Assembly: GCA_031264545.1 (NCBI GenBank)
Contig: JAISDV010000189.1
Span: forward strand, 1-24,264
Length of the DNA: 24,264 nt
Direction of reading: 5' to 3'
Source: Oscillospiraceae bacterium
Lineage (GTDB): Bacteria; Bacillota; Clostridia; Oscillospirales; Oscillospiraceae
Shown here: positions 16,780 through 24,224 of the stretch, in pieces
Position numbering within the stretch: position 1 is the first letter of the stretch
Layout of the letters: each line of letters starts with the position of its first letter
The notes under the pieces: model-generated
Seen by the model: only the letters and a program-made list of their open reading frames with translations
Told to the model about the DNA's origin: nothing
The model's database searches: none
Translations under genes and position numbers: made by a program

Positions 16780-17711
16780 TGACAAAAGCATCCTGCAGAA
16801 AAGCGTTTACGTCGACCCTTCAGGTGGTTGCGAGGCAGAGGCCAGACATCTGGGCAGTGGCAACAGACTCGAGGGGCAGCGTAACAATTTCACCATTCTT
16901 TAATGAGCTTACGGAGCAGAGCGTCGAACTCGGTATTGCCGAGCAGAACGCCGTCGCGGTGGCTGCTGGTATCTCGCTTACGGGAAAAAACGTGTTTGTA
17001 ACAGGCCCCGCGGCTTTTTTGGCAGCCCGGAGCTTCGAGCAAGTCAAGGTGGATGTTGCATATAATGAGGCAAATGTCAAAATAATCGGGGTTTCCGGCG
17101 GCGTAAGCTATGGGCCGCTTGGCGGGACGCATACCTCTCTGCATGACATTGCAAGTATGCGGGCACTGCCGAACATCCGGGTGTATATCCCCAGCGACGC
17201 TGTACAGGCAAGCGCTGTAACCAAACACCTGACTGATTACAAGGGACCTGTGTATATGCGTACAGGCAGGGGCGATGTCGAAGTCGTTTATCCCGAAGGC
17301 GAAGCTTTTGAAATGGAAAAAGCAAAGATAATACGGGACGGCAGCGACGCCGCGATAATCGCCTGCGGCGAAATGGTTTATCACGCAAAACTGGCGGGCG
17401 ATCTGCTTGCAGACAGAGGGATAAATGTCAGAGTGATCGATATGTTCTGCATCAAGCCCCTTGACGCTGAGACAATTATAAAAGCGGCGCGTGAAACGAA
17501 AGCGCTGGTGACAGTTGAGGAGCACAGTGTTTTCGGCGGCCTGGGCGAGGCCGTGGCGCATATTGTTGTTGAAAATGCCCCTGCACCCATGAAAATACTT
17601 GGCTTCCCCGATGAGGAATACAAGATCGGAAACAGTACGGAGTTATTTGATTACTACGGCCTGACCGCGAAGAAAATAGCCGGCGGGGTACTCCGCTTGC
17701 TGGAGAAATAG
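16779..17711 (+). CDS. Transketolase-like C-terminal subunit (TPP pyrimidine-binding)
   Basis: The 310-residue protein is the second half of the split transketolase. It carries the catalytic Glu55 in ELGIAEQN, which activates the TPP aminopyrimidine ring, then GGVSYGPLGGTHTSLHDIA and a C-terminal transketolase domain (ALVTVEEHSVFGGLGEA, about 246-262). The start is GTG overlapping the preceding TAG, with GGGAG about 9 nt upstream, so the two subunits should be made in equal amounts. Length is normal for bacterial C-terminal subunits. It is similar in layout to the C-terminal part of DXS, but the separate N-subunit and the sugar operon context argue for a transketolase. Confidence 0.93.
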   Translation: MTKASCRKAFTSTLQVVARQRPDIWAVATDSRGSVTISPFFNELTEQSVELGIAEQNAVAVAAGISLTGKNVFVTGPAAFLAARSFEQVKVDVAYNEANVKIIGVSGGVSYGPLGGTHTSLHDIASMRALPNIRVYIPSDAVQASAVTKHLTDYKGPVYMRTGRGDVEVVYPEGEAFEMEKAKIIRDGSDAAIIACGEMVYHAKLAGDLLADRGINVRVIDMFCIKPLDAETIIKAARETKALVTVEEHSVFGGLGEAVAHIVVENAPAPMKILGFPDEEYKIGNSTELFDYYGLTAKKIAGGVLRLLEK

Positions 17712-17713
17712 TT

Positions 17714-19186
17714 ATGGGATACATATTGTCCATCGACCAGAGCACCTCGGGCACAAAGGGTCTTATTTGGAACAGGCAGGGCGCGCTCGTCGGCCGCTGT
17801 GATATTCCGCACAGGCAGATAACGAATGATAAAGGCTGGGTAGAGCATGACCCCGAGGAGATTTACAGAAATGCGTTGACCGCTGCCGAAGCCGCCATAA
17901 AAGAGGCCGGTGTCAAGCCGGAGAACATTGAAGTGGCTGGGATCAGCAATCAGAGGGAAACTGCGATCTGCTGGGATAAATTTACAGGGCTACCCGTTTA
18001 CAAGGCCATTGTATGGCAATGCGGGCGAGCGGCTTCAATAACCGAAGAAATGGCAGCTCAGGGATTAGGCGATCTTGTAAAAACAAAAACAGGCCTTAAT
18101 CTGTCTCCGTTCTTTAGCGCAGCCAAGTTCAGCTGGATTGTGAAGAATGTGCCGGCTGCGGCGGAGGCAGTAAAAAACGGCAGCCTATGCTGTGGTACGG
18201 TGGACGCGTGGTTAATCTATAAACTGACCGGAGAATTGAAAACGGACTATTCCAATGCCTCGCGTACCGAGCTGCTGAATCTGGACACGCTGACATGGGA
18301 CGAAGATCTGATTAGTGTGTTTGGCCTCAAAGAGGCGTGTTTGCCTGAAATTTGCGATAGCGATTCCCTTTTCGGATATTCGGATTTTGGCGGTCTTTTC
18401 CCAAAAGGCGTTCCTATCCATAGCGTAATGGGTGACTCCCATGCCGCGCTTTTTGCCAATAATTGCACAAAACAACACATGGCAAAAACCACATACGGCA
18501 CGGGCAGTTCTATTATGGTGAATGTCGGCGCGCAGCGCCCTGAACGCGCGGAGGGCGTGGTAACAAGCCTTGCATGGGGCAGAAACGGCGAAGTCGTCTA
18601 CGTCTTGGAGGGCAACATCAATTACACAGGCGCGGTGATCAAATGGCTTGCGGATAACATTGGCATAATCGCAGAGAGCAGCGAGGCAGGCGATGTCGCT
18701 TCATCGGTCACTTCAAACGGAGGCGTATATCTTGTCCCCGCGTTCTCAGGACTTGGCGCTCCGTATTTTTCAAACAATTCGCGTGCCATAATCTGCGGAA
18801 TGAGTAAAGCAACAACGCGGTCACACATCGTTCGTGCCGCTGAGGAATGCGTGGCCTATCAGATACATGACGTCGTCAAAGCAATGAATCGAAGCAGTGA
18901 CTGCCCACTGAGCAGTATAAAGGCGGATGGCGGTCCAACCAGGGATAGGTTCCTCATGCAGTTTCAGGCGGATATATTGGGTATTCCCGTTGAAATCTCC
19001 TCACTTGAGGCGCTTTCCGGGGCGGGCGCGGCGTACTGCGCCGCACTTGGCGCCGGGATCGCAAGTGAGAAAGAGATCTTCTCAAGTATACGGTACAGGA
19101 TCATTGAGCCGCAAATGGACAGCGCCCAAAGGGAAAAACTTCTTGCCGGATGGAACGATGCGGTTCGTATGATAATTAAAATTTGA
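17714..19186 (+). CDS. FGGY-family carbohydrate kinase, glycerol-kinase-like with altered substrate pocket
   Basis: The 490-residue protein closely follows glycerol kinase: DQSTSGTKG (8-16), SNQRETAICWDKFTG (78-92), AIVWQCGR, GTVDAWLIYKLTG, GDSHAALFAN (240-249), AKTTYGTGSS and a late GGPTRDRF region for nucleotide binding. Compared with the known glycerol contacts of E. coli GlpK, Arg81, Glu82, Trp101 and Asp241 are kept, but Tyr135 is Phe133, Gln246 is Ser242 and Phe270 is Ser266. The smaller, more polar pocket suggests a substrate larger than glycerol, probably the ketose made by the operon isomerase. The gene begins 2 nt after the transketolase stop with GGAGA upstream and is followed by the isomerase after 14 nt. 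An apulose-kinase-like role fits the operon. Automatic annotation as glycerol kinase is likely but may be wrong. Confidence 0.9.
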   Translation: MGYILSIDQSTSGTKGLIWNRQGALVGRCDIPHRQITNDKGWVEHDPEEIYRNALTAAEAAIKEAGVKPENIEVAGISNQRETAICWDKFTGLPVYKAIVWQCGRAASITEEMAAQGLGDLVKTKTGLNLSPFFSAAKFSWIVKNVPAAAEAVKNGSLCCGTVDAWLIYKLTGELKTDYSNASRTELLNLDTLTWDEDLISVFGLKEACLPEICDSDSLFGYSDFGGLFPKGVPIHSVMGDSHAALFANNCTKQHMAKTTYGTGSSIMVNVGAQRPERAEGVVTSLAWGRNGEVVYVLEGNINYTGAVIKWLADNIGIIAESSEAGDVASSVTSNGGVYLVPAFSGLGAPYFSNNSRAIICGMSKATTRSHIVRAAEECVAYQIHDVVKAMNRSSDCPLSSIKADGGPTRDRFLMQFQADILGIPVEISSLEALSGAGAAYCAALGAGIASEKEIFSSIRYRIIEPQMDSAQREKLLAGWNDAVRMIIKI

Positions 19187-19200
19187 GGAGCCTAACCTAG

Positions 19201-20610
19201 ATGAAGAAACAAACCTTTGGCCTTATTGTCACTACGCGCAGTTTTTTTCCTTCACATCTGGTAAAGACCGCGAAAGAAGAAATGATAAAGAAGCTTGACG
19301 GCCTCGGATACGGCTGTATTGCAGTTACGGAGGACATGACAGAATATGGCGCGATTCTTACCTTTGACGAGGCGAAGATCTGTGCGGAGCTGTTCAAGAA
19401 GCACGGAGAAGAAATCAGCGGCATCATTTGCTGCCTGCCGAACTTCGGCGAGGAACTGGGCGTAGCGGAGGCCATAACCCTTGCGGGCCTCAATGTTCCG
19501 GTTCTCGTTCAAGCCTGTAACGATGATTTTAACAAGTTGGATATGGCAAATCGCCGCGATGCTTTCTGCGGGAAGCTTAGCTTATGCAATAACCTTTACC
19601 AGCGCGGAATCCCCTGCACGCTGACTACATACCACACTTGCGATATAGCCTCGGAGAGCTTTACACGGGATTTGAAAAAATTCGCGGGCGTTTGCCGCGT
19701 AGTAAACGGTTTAAAGGGTTCGAGAATCGCAATGCTGGGGGCAAGGCCCGCCGCGTTCAACACTGTCAGGTTCTCGGAAAAAGTACTCCAGAAGCACGGC
19801 ATCAGTGTGCAGACGGCAGACCTTTCTGAAATTATTTTTAATGCCATGAGTTACAGTGACAAGGAGAAGGTTAAAGCTAAAATTAAAGAAATTCGCGAAT
19901 TCGGCTCAGTTCCCGAATTCATTACGGACGAGCTGTTAGAGCGTCAGGCAAAGCTTGGACTTGCACTTGAGGCGTATGTTGAGCTTCTGGACTGCGATGC
20001 GTCTACCGTCCAGTGCTGGGACTCCCTGGAGCAAAACTACGGCTGCGCACCCTGCCTCGCTATGGCCATGATGGGCGATAAAGGCAAGCCCTCTGCATGT
20101 GAATCTGACGTTACGGGTGCGCTCTCTATGCTGGCGGCACATCTTGCCACGGGCACGGCTCCTGCGCTCATGGATTGGAACAATAACATCCGGGAGGATC
20201 ACGACGCTTGTATCTGTCTGCACTGCTCAAATTTCCCAAAAAGCTTTTTTGCCGCCGATAATATAGAGATAGAATGTCTCGACGTTATCGGCTCGACACT
20301 CGGAAAACAAAACTGTTTCGGCGCGTGTAAAGGACAGGTAGCGTCAGGCCCGATGACTTTTATGCGCTATACCACTGACGACTGCAAAGGCGCGCTTAAA
20401 ATGTACGTTGGCGAGGGCGAATTTGAGCCGGGAGAAATCCCGACAAACGGCGGGGTTGCCAATTGCCGGGTAAAAAATTTACAGTCATTGATGAAATATA
20501 TCTGTGAAAACGGTTTCGAGCATCATGTTTGCTTCGTCCGCGGACACGTTGCGGATATTCTCGAGGAGTCGGCAAAATACATGGGCGTGAAATGCTACCG
20601 GCATTTTTAA
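19201..20610 (+). CDS. L-fucose/L-arabinose isomerase-fold sugar isomerase
   Basis: The 469-residue protein belongs to the FucI/AraA superfamily of metal-dependent aldose-ketose isomerases. The N-terminal part is a Rossmann-like region (GIICCLPNFGEELGVAEA, about 74-91; GLKGSRIAMLGARPAAFN, about 170-187). The C-terminal part has the metal-ligand triad in the expected order: Glu301 in ACESDVTGAL, Asp325 in ALMDWN, and His341 in CLHCSNFP. It is shorter than E. coli FucI, as is common for uncharacterised Firmicute members. The ATG has GAGGAG 10 nt upstream. As the last enzyme of the operon it probably converts the imported aldose to the ketose used by the adjacent kinase. Fucose or arabinose itself is unlikely because no matching aldolase or ribulose-phosphate epimerase is present. 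Confidence 0.88.
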   Translation: MKKQTFGLIVTTRSFFPSHLVKTAKEEMIKKLDGLGYGCIAVTEDMTEYGAILTFDEAKICAELFKKHGEEISGIICCLPNFGEELGVAEAITLAGLNVPVLVQACNDDFNKLDMANRRDAFCGKLSLCNNLYQRGIPCTLTTYHTCDIASESFTRDLKKFAGVCRVVNGLKGSRIAMLGARPAAFNTVRFSEKVLQKHGISVQTADLSEIIFNAMSYSDKEKVKAKIKEIREFGSVPEFITDELLERQAKLGLALEAYVELLDCDASTVQCWDSLEQNYGCAPCLAMAMMGDKGKPSACESDVTGALSMLAAHLATGTAPALMDWNNNIREDHDACICLHCSNFPKSFFAADNIEIECLDVIGSTLGKQNCFGACKGQVASGPMTFMRYTTDDCKGALKMYVGEGEFEPGEIPTNGGVANCRVKNLQSLMKYICENGFEHHVCFVRGHVADILEESAKYMGVKCYRHF

Positions 20611-20642
20611 AGGCGCTTTAACTACCCAGATACCAATTTTTT

Positions 20643-20684
20643 CAAAGCTGTTCAATAGGCGGCCGCAAGCAGCTTGACTTTTTT
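20643..20684 (+). terminator. Possible terminator after the isomerase gene
   Basis: CAAAGCTG (20643-20650) pairs imperfectly with CAGCTTG (20670-20676), enclosing the self-complementary GCGGCCGC, and is followed by a run of six T (20679-20684). This could end the operon transcript 33 nt past the stop. The stem has a bulge, so read-through into the next gene is possible. Confidence 0.4.
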
Positions 20685-20700
20685 GCAAAAAACTTATAAG
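20674..20700 (+). promoter_or_regulatory. Possible promoter for the SLH surface-protein gene
   Basis: TTGACT (20674-20679) and TATAAG (20695-20700) are spaced by 15 nt, shorter than the ideal 17. The -35 element overlaps the T-run of the possible terminator. If used, the surface gene would have its own start with a leader of about 125 nt. Confidence 0.35.
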
Positions 20701-20744
20701 AATGCGGCAGCTGTAAGGCGTGTGAAAAGTGAAGGGGGGATACG

Positions 20745-20798
20745 TTGGAAAAACAGAATAGAGATAATCTCAGAGAAAGTGGTCGGAAAAGTAGTTGA
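20745..20798 (+). CDS. Possible 17-codon mini-frame in the leader of the surface-protein gene
   Basis: A TTG at 20745 lies 4 nt after GGGGGGA and opens a frame of 17 codons ending in TGA (20796-20798): LEKQNRDNLRESGRKSS. It sits 33 nt before the surface-protein start. The same elements, a run of six G and TTGGAAAAA, appear ahead of the binding-protein gene. There is no homology evidence that the peptide is made. Confidence 0.15.
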   Translation: MEKQNRDNLRESGRKSS

Positions 20799-20831
20799 AT
20801 ACACTCAAAAAATGAACGGAGGAAAAAGCTT

Positions 20832-23207
20832 ATGAAATCGCGGAAAATTATCAGCTTCCTGCTCGTGCTTGTTACGGTAATAACGCTTGCTTCATCAACT
20901 GTAATAGTAAGCGCGGCCGGAACATCGACCAAGCCAAGAATTATTGTCACACAAGACGGTGAATGCGACGATATGAACTCATTTATTCGTTTACTGCTCT
21001 ATTCCAATCAGTACGACATTGAAGGGTTAATACTTTCGTCATCACAATTCCACTGGGAGGGAAACGGAACTAGCGTCCAAGCTTATCGTTTCACCGGCAG
21101 ATATTGGATGTACGACTATATCGACGCATATGAGGCAGGCTATAACAATCTGCTTGTGCATGAAGAAGGATTTCCGACGCCTGATTACCTTCGCGGCAAG
21201 GTGAGAATTGGAAATATAGAATCCGAAGGTGAAATGACCAAGGACACCCCGGGAAGCAACCTGATAAAAAGTGTCCTGCTGGATAACGACGACCGTAAAG
21301 TCTATATTCAGGCCTGGGGCGGCGCCAACACGATAGCAAGTGCGCTCAGGTCTATAAAAGATACTTATTACGGAACGGATCAATGGGATACGATTTATAA
21401 AAAGGTCTGTGATAAAGCGGTTATAATTCTGGCATTGATGCAGGACAACACCTGGCCGAGCTATATCGCGGTTGAATGGCCCGATGTCATGACAATGCAC
21501 AGCGCCGGAGCTGCCGCGGCGTACTCATATCTTTGGCCGGTTGCCGCCGCAAAGCGGGAAACATTCCAAGGCGCCTGGATGAGACCAAATATTCAGGAAA
21601 ACAACGGTCCTTTGATGGACTATTACTTGACATGGAATGACGGAACTTACTATGAAGGCGAAACCGCCGGCAACCAATTCGGAACAGATCCAAGCCTGCT
21701 GACAACATGGTGGGGAGCCTTTATGTTCGGGGCCAGAACGCAATATGATTTTATCAGTGAAGGCGACTCACCTTGTTTTATGTACTTTGTGGATGTAGGG
21801 CTTAGAAGCACGATAAGCACTGAATATGGCGGCTGGGGCGGCCGTTATGTAAAGGGTACCTACGCGCAAGCGCCTACAGCTGCTAATTATTATGTGGATA
21901 CTACTGATCCCAATACTGACGATCATTTAATTTGGCCGGCTGGAATGTTCGGGGCGCCGCCTGTTTCTGAGGCGACAGGCCGTTGGGTTGACGCGGCAAA
22001 CCGCGATTTGGCGGTTCGCGCGGACTGGCTTGTCACACCAAATTATGCGGACGCCAACCACGCGCCCTCCGTGAAAGTAAACGGCACAACAGACCTTGAT
22101 ATTATCGCCCGCCCTGGAACAGAAATTGTTCTTAACGGCAGCGCGACCGACCCGGATGGAGATAATGTCGACCTCGCTTGGTTCTACTATTGGGATGCAG
22201 GCACCTATGGTGATGATGTACCCTACGAGGACGACACAGACGGCAAATTGACTTTTACCGTTCCCGCAGATGCCGAGGACGGAGACACAATCCATATGAT
22301 TCTCACCGCGACTGACGACGGCGAGCAGGGACTGAGCAGATATCAGCGCGTTATCGTGACAGTTGGAGAGCCAAATCAGCCCATAGGAGGCGGCGGTGGA
22401 GCAACCACGACTTATACAGTGACCTTCGACTCCAACGGCGGAAGCACTGTCGCGAGCCAGAGCATAAAATCCGGTGAAACAGCCGGCACGCCCGTGAACC
22501 CGACACGCGCCGGATATACCTTTACAGGCTGGTATACCGATGCAGCTTGCACAGATAAATATGATTTCAGCACAAATGTTACCAGGAATCTTGTCCTTTA
22601 CGCAGGTTGGAAAAAGGATGATGTACATGGCAGCGGCTATTTCACTGACGACGACGGACACTGGGCTGAACCCTATATCAACGCCCTTTATGCTCAAGGC
22701 TACGTCAGCGGAACCGGCGGAACCGCTTACAGCCCCGGTGATACCCTGACAAGGGCGCAGTTCGTTCAGATGCTCTATAACGCGTTCGCGGGCGGCGACA
22801 CAAACTCCGCTAAAGCGCCATTCGGAGACGTTGGCCAAAACCAGTGGTACGCAGACGCGATCAACTGGGCCTATGTCAATGCGCTCGTGACAGGCTACAC
22901 GGCGACTGAATTCTATCCGGATATCTCGGTAGAGCGCCAGCAGATGGCGGCAATATGCGTGAGAGCGGCGGAAAAGTTCAATATTACTTTCCCGGCAGCT
23001 AATGCGAAAGCCGCGTTTGCCGACGATGCAAGCATTGCGTCCTATGCGAAGGCTGCGGTGTATACGATGCAGCGGGCGGGAATACTTGAGGGCAAGGAGA
23101 ACAATCGCTTCGATCCCGCAGGCTTAGCAGTACGCGCAGAAGCGGCGAAAGTGATGTACTTTGTGCTTTTCCATGCAAATAAAATAGCGGCGGACTTCGC
23201 AGTATAA
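20832..23207 (+). CDS. Secreted Sde182/DUF1593-like nucleoside-hydrolase-fold protein with SLH anchor
   Basis: The 791-residue protein starts after GGAGGA and has a signal peptide (basic MKSRK, hydrophobic core, cleavage near AAG at 28-30). Residues about 34-350 match the DUF1593 nucleoside-hydrolase-like domain of the cellulose-binding protein Sde182: RIIVTQDGECDDMNSF carries Asp42, Asp46 and Asp47, which recall the calcium-binding aspartates of nucleoside hydrolases, followed by EGLILSSSQFHW. Residues about 405-515 are an Ig-like domain as in Sde182 C-termini (LNGSATDPDGDNVDLAWFYY). About 525-595 is a Listeria-Bacteroides repeat (GYTFTGWYTDAACT), and about 600-785 are three SLH domains. It is likely surface-anchored and acts on, or binds, plant-wall carbohydrate. 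It lies 221 nt after the sugar operon on the same strand, which suggests shared use. Domain calls are firm; substrate and activity are unknown. Confidence 0.88.
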   Translation: MKSRKIISFLLVLVTVITLASSTVIVSAAGTSTKPRIIVTQDGECDDMNSFIRLLLYSNQYDIEGLILSSSQFHWEGNGTSVQAYRFTGRYWMYDYIDAYEAGYNNLLVHEEGFPTPDYLRGKVRIGNIESEGEMTKDTPGSNLIKSVLLDNDDRKVYIQAWGGANTIASALRSIKDTYYGTDQWDTIYKKVCDKAVIILALMQDNTWPSYIAVEWPDVMTMHSAGAAAAYSYLWPVAAAKRETFQGAWMRPNIQENNGPLMDYYLTWNDGTYYEGETAGNQFGTDPSLLTTWWGAFMFGARTQYDFISEGDSPCFMYFVDVGLRSTISTEYGGWGGRYVKGTYAQAPTAANYYVDTTDPNTDDHLIWPAGMFGAPPVSEATGRWVDAANRDLAVRADWLVTPNYADANHAPSVKVNGTTDLDIIARPGTEIVLNGSATDPDGDNVDLAWFYYWDAGTYGDDVPYEDDTDGKLTFTVPADAEDGDTIHMILTATDDGEQGLSRYQRVIVTVGEPNQPIGGGGGATTTYTVTFDSNGGSTVASQSIKSGETAGTPVNPTRAGYTFTGWYTDAACTDKYDFSTNVTRNLVLYAGWKKDDVHGSGYFTDDDGHWAEPYINALYAQGYVSGTGGTAYSPGDTLTRAQFVQMLYNAFAGGDTNSAKAPFGDVGQNQWYADAINWAYVNALVTGYTATEFYPDISVERQQMAAICVRAAEKFNITFPAANAKAAFADDASIASYAKAAVYTMQRAGILEGKENNRFDPAGLAVRAEAAKVMYFVLFHANKIAADFAV

Positions 23208-23230
23208 TATTTGTCCCTTTTCGATCCATA

Positions 23231-23272
23231 TACAAGGGGCTGTTACGATTTTCCTGTAACAGCTCCTTTGTA
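23231..23272 (+). terminator. Hairpin downstream of the SLH surface-protein gene
   Basis: TACAAGGGGCTGTTAC (23231-23246) pairs with GTAACAGCTCCTTTGTA (23256-23272) apart from one bulged base and one G-T or mismatch position. The hairpin starts 23 nt after the stop codon. It lacks a strong T-tract on the plus strand, but stem length and position support termination. It lies between convergent genes, though farther from the minus-strand gene end. Confidence 0.6.
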
Positions 23273-23360
23273 ATCGGTAAACGTGTCGCGCGGGGTGGGG
23301 ATACCGGAGTCGGCGAAACCGGCGCCCACCGGTCGGCTGCCCAAGGATAAGTCCGTCCGC

Positions 23361-24134
23361 TCAGGCGCGGCGGTTCTTCCCGTAGATCGTCCACAGGCCC
23401 CGCATAAGCAGCTCCTTGTCGCTTATAATGCCCTTGCGCCGGCAGCGGGGGAGGATCGTGTCCGCCCAGTCGCCCCAGGCGACGACGGAGACCCTTTCGC
23501 CCAGCTCGTCCTCGATCCTTTCGAGCAGGCCGTCGATCATCGCGGCCGAGCCGTTTATGAGGCCGCTCTGTACGCAGGCGTTGGTGCTCCGGCAGATGAC
23601 CTGCGGCGTTGGGGAAACGCTCACGTTCGAGAGCATGGCGACGCCGCGGGCGAGCGCCACCTGCGAAACCATCGGCCCCGGGCCGATGATCCCGCCGACG
23701 TAACTGCCGCTCCGGTCTAGAATGCCCATGGCGATAGCCGTGCCCAGCACAACGAGCACGCAGGGCAGGGGATAATCCGCGATTGCCGCGACCGCGGAGG
23801 CAACGAAGTCCCCGCCCAGTTCGGCCGGGTCATCCAGCCTGATGTTCAGCCCGGTCCTGACGCCGGGCCCGATGACAAGGGCTGTGTGCCCCGTCGCGAT
23901 GCGCACGGCTTCCCGGATTACGGCGGTCAGCGAGGGTACGACGGAGGAGATGATCGCGCCTTCCACCTGCCTGAGCTCAAAATCGCGCTGGCGAAAGGAA
24001 AGCGCCAGCAGCACGGCGTATTCATCCGCCGTTCGCGCCTTGTCTGTGGCAAGGCGCGAGATCAGGCGCGCTTTGCCCGCGTCCATCACGGCAAAAACCG
24101 TGCTGGTATTATTAAGGTCAACAGCCAGGATCAT
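23361..24134 (-). CDS. coaX: Type III pantothenate kinase (CoaX) homologue with altered catalytic motifs
   Basis: The 257-residue length and overall pattern match CoaX, the ASKHA-fold enzyme that makes 4'-phosphopantothenate for coenzyme A. Recognisable blocks are D-x-x-NT-x-TVFAV at the N-terminus, GPGVRTGLNIRLDDPAELGGD (about 89-109), GTAIAMGILD, SYVGGIIGPGP and NACVQSGLINGSAAMIDGL. Conserved positions deviate: the D-x-G-NT motif has Asn8 instead of Gly, GADR is GGDF (Asp109 kept, Arg lost), and the DFGTA motif reads VLGTA so its Asp is missing. These changes could mean weak or changed activity, or a regulatory paralogue. The ATG at 24132-24134 has GGAG about 11 nt upstream and a strong promoter behind it. 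The gene converges on the SLH protein gene and seems unrelated to the sugar operon. Family membership is firm; kinase activity is doubtful. Confidence 0.85.
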   Translation of the reverse strand: MILAVDLNNTSTVFAVMDAGKARLISRLATDKARTADEYAVLLALSFRQRDFELRQVEGAIISSVVPSLTAVIREAVRIATGHTALVIGPGVRTGLNIRLDDPAELGGDFVASAVAAIADYPLPCVLVVLGTAIAMGILDRSGSYVGGIIGPGPMVSQVALARGVAMLSNVSVSPTPQVICRSTNACVQSGLINGSAAMIDGLLERIEDELGERVSVVAWGDWADTILPRCRRKGIISDKELLMRGLWTIYGKNRRA

Positions 24135-24175
24135 AACAAAACCGTCTCCATACCCTTCCGTGTTTTATGTTCCTG

Positions 24176-24204
24176 ACTTTACCAGACAGAAGCTGTTCTG
24201 TCAA
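24176..24204 (-). promoter_or_regulatory. Strong sigma-A type promoter of the CoaX homologue
   Basis: On the minus strand, a perfect TTGACA (24199-24204) and TAAAGT (24176-24181, five of six consensus bases) are separated by exactly 17 nt. Transcription would start near 24169, leaving a leader of about 35 nt with the GGAG ribosome-binding site. Confidence 0.8.
24185..24202. promoter_or_regulatory. Perfect inverted repeat inside the coaX-like promoter, candidate operator
   Basis: GACAGAA-GCTG-TTCTGTC is an 18-bp dyad with 7-bp arms. It overlaps the -35 box and fills most of the spacer of the promoter, so a bound protein would block RNA polymerase. It resembles no operator I can name confidently; the clostridial LexA box needs GAAC and GTTC arms, which this lacks. 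Confidence 0.5.
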
Positions 24205-24224
24205 ATGTCCGCAAAAGCGAAAAA

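Noticed and set aside
16779..17711. 1-deoxy-D-xylulose-5-phosphate synthase C-terminal half
   Set aside because: The arrangement of two separate overlapping subunits and the N-subunit motifs fit split transketolase; no isoprenoid gene is near.
17714..19186. Calling the kinase a housekeeping glycerol kinase (glpK)
   Set aside because: Three substrate-contact positions differ from GlpK, and no glycerol facilitator or glycerol-3-phosphate dehydrogenase is nearby; the neighbours are a sugar isomerase and transketolase.
15964..20610. Assignment to the sulfoquinovose sulfo-transketolase pathway
   Set aside because: That pathway also uses a split transketolase and isomerases, but I see no sulfoquinovosidase, RpiB-like sulfo-sugar isomerase or sulfoacetaldehyde-handling enzyme, and an FGGY kinase is not expected. 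It remains a minor alternative.
20832..22000. True nucleoside-salvage hydrolase
   Set aside because: The domain order with signal peptide, Sde182-type Ig-like domain and SLH anchors indicates an extracellular carbohydrate-related protein, not cytoplasmic purine or pyrimidine salvage.
23283..23720. A 145-codon plus-strand frame opposite the CoaX homologue
   Set aside because: It overlaps the minus-strand gene with recognisable CoaX blocks, has no domain of its own and is rich in Pro/Ala/Arg as expected of a GC-rich shadow.
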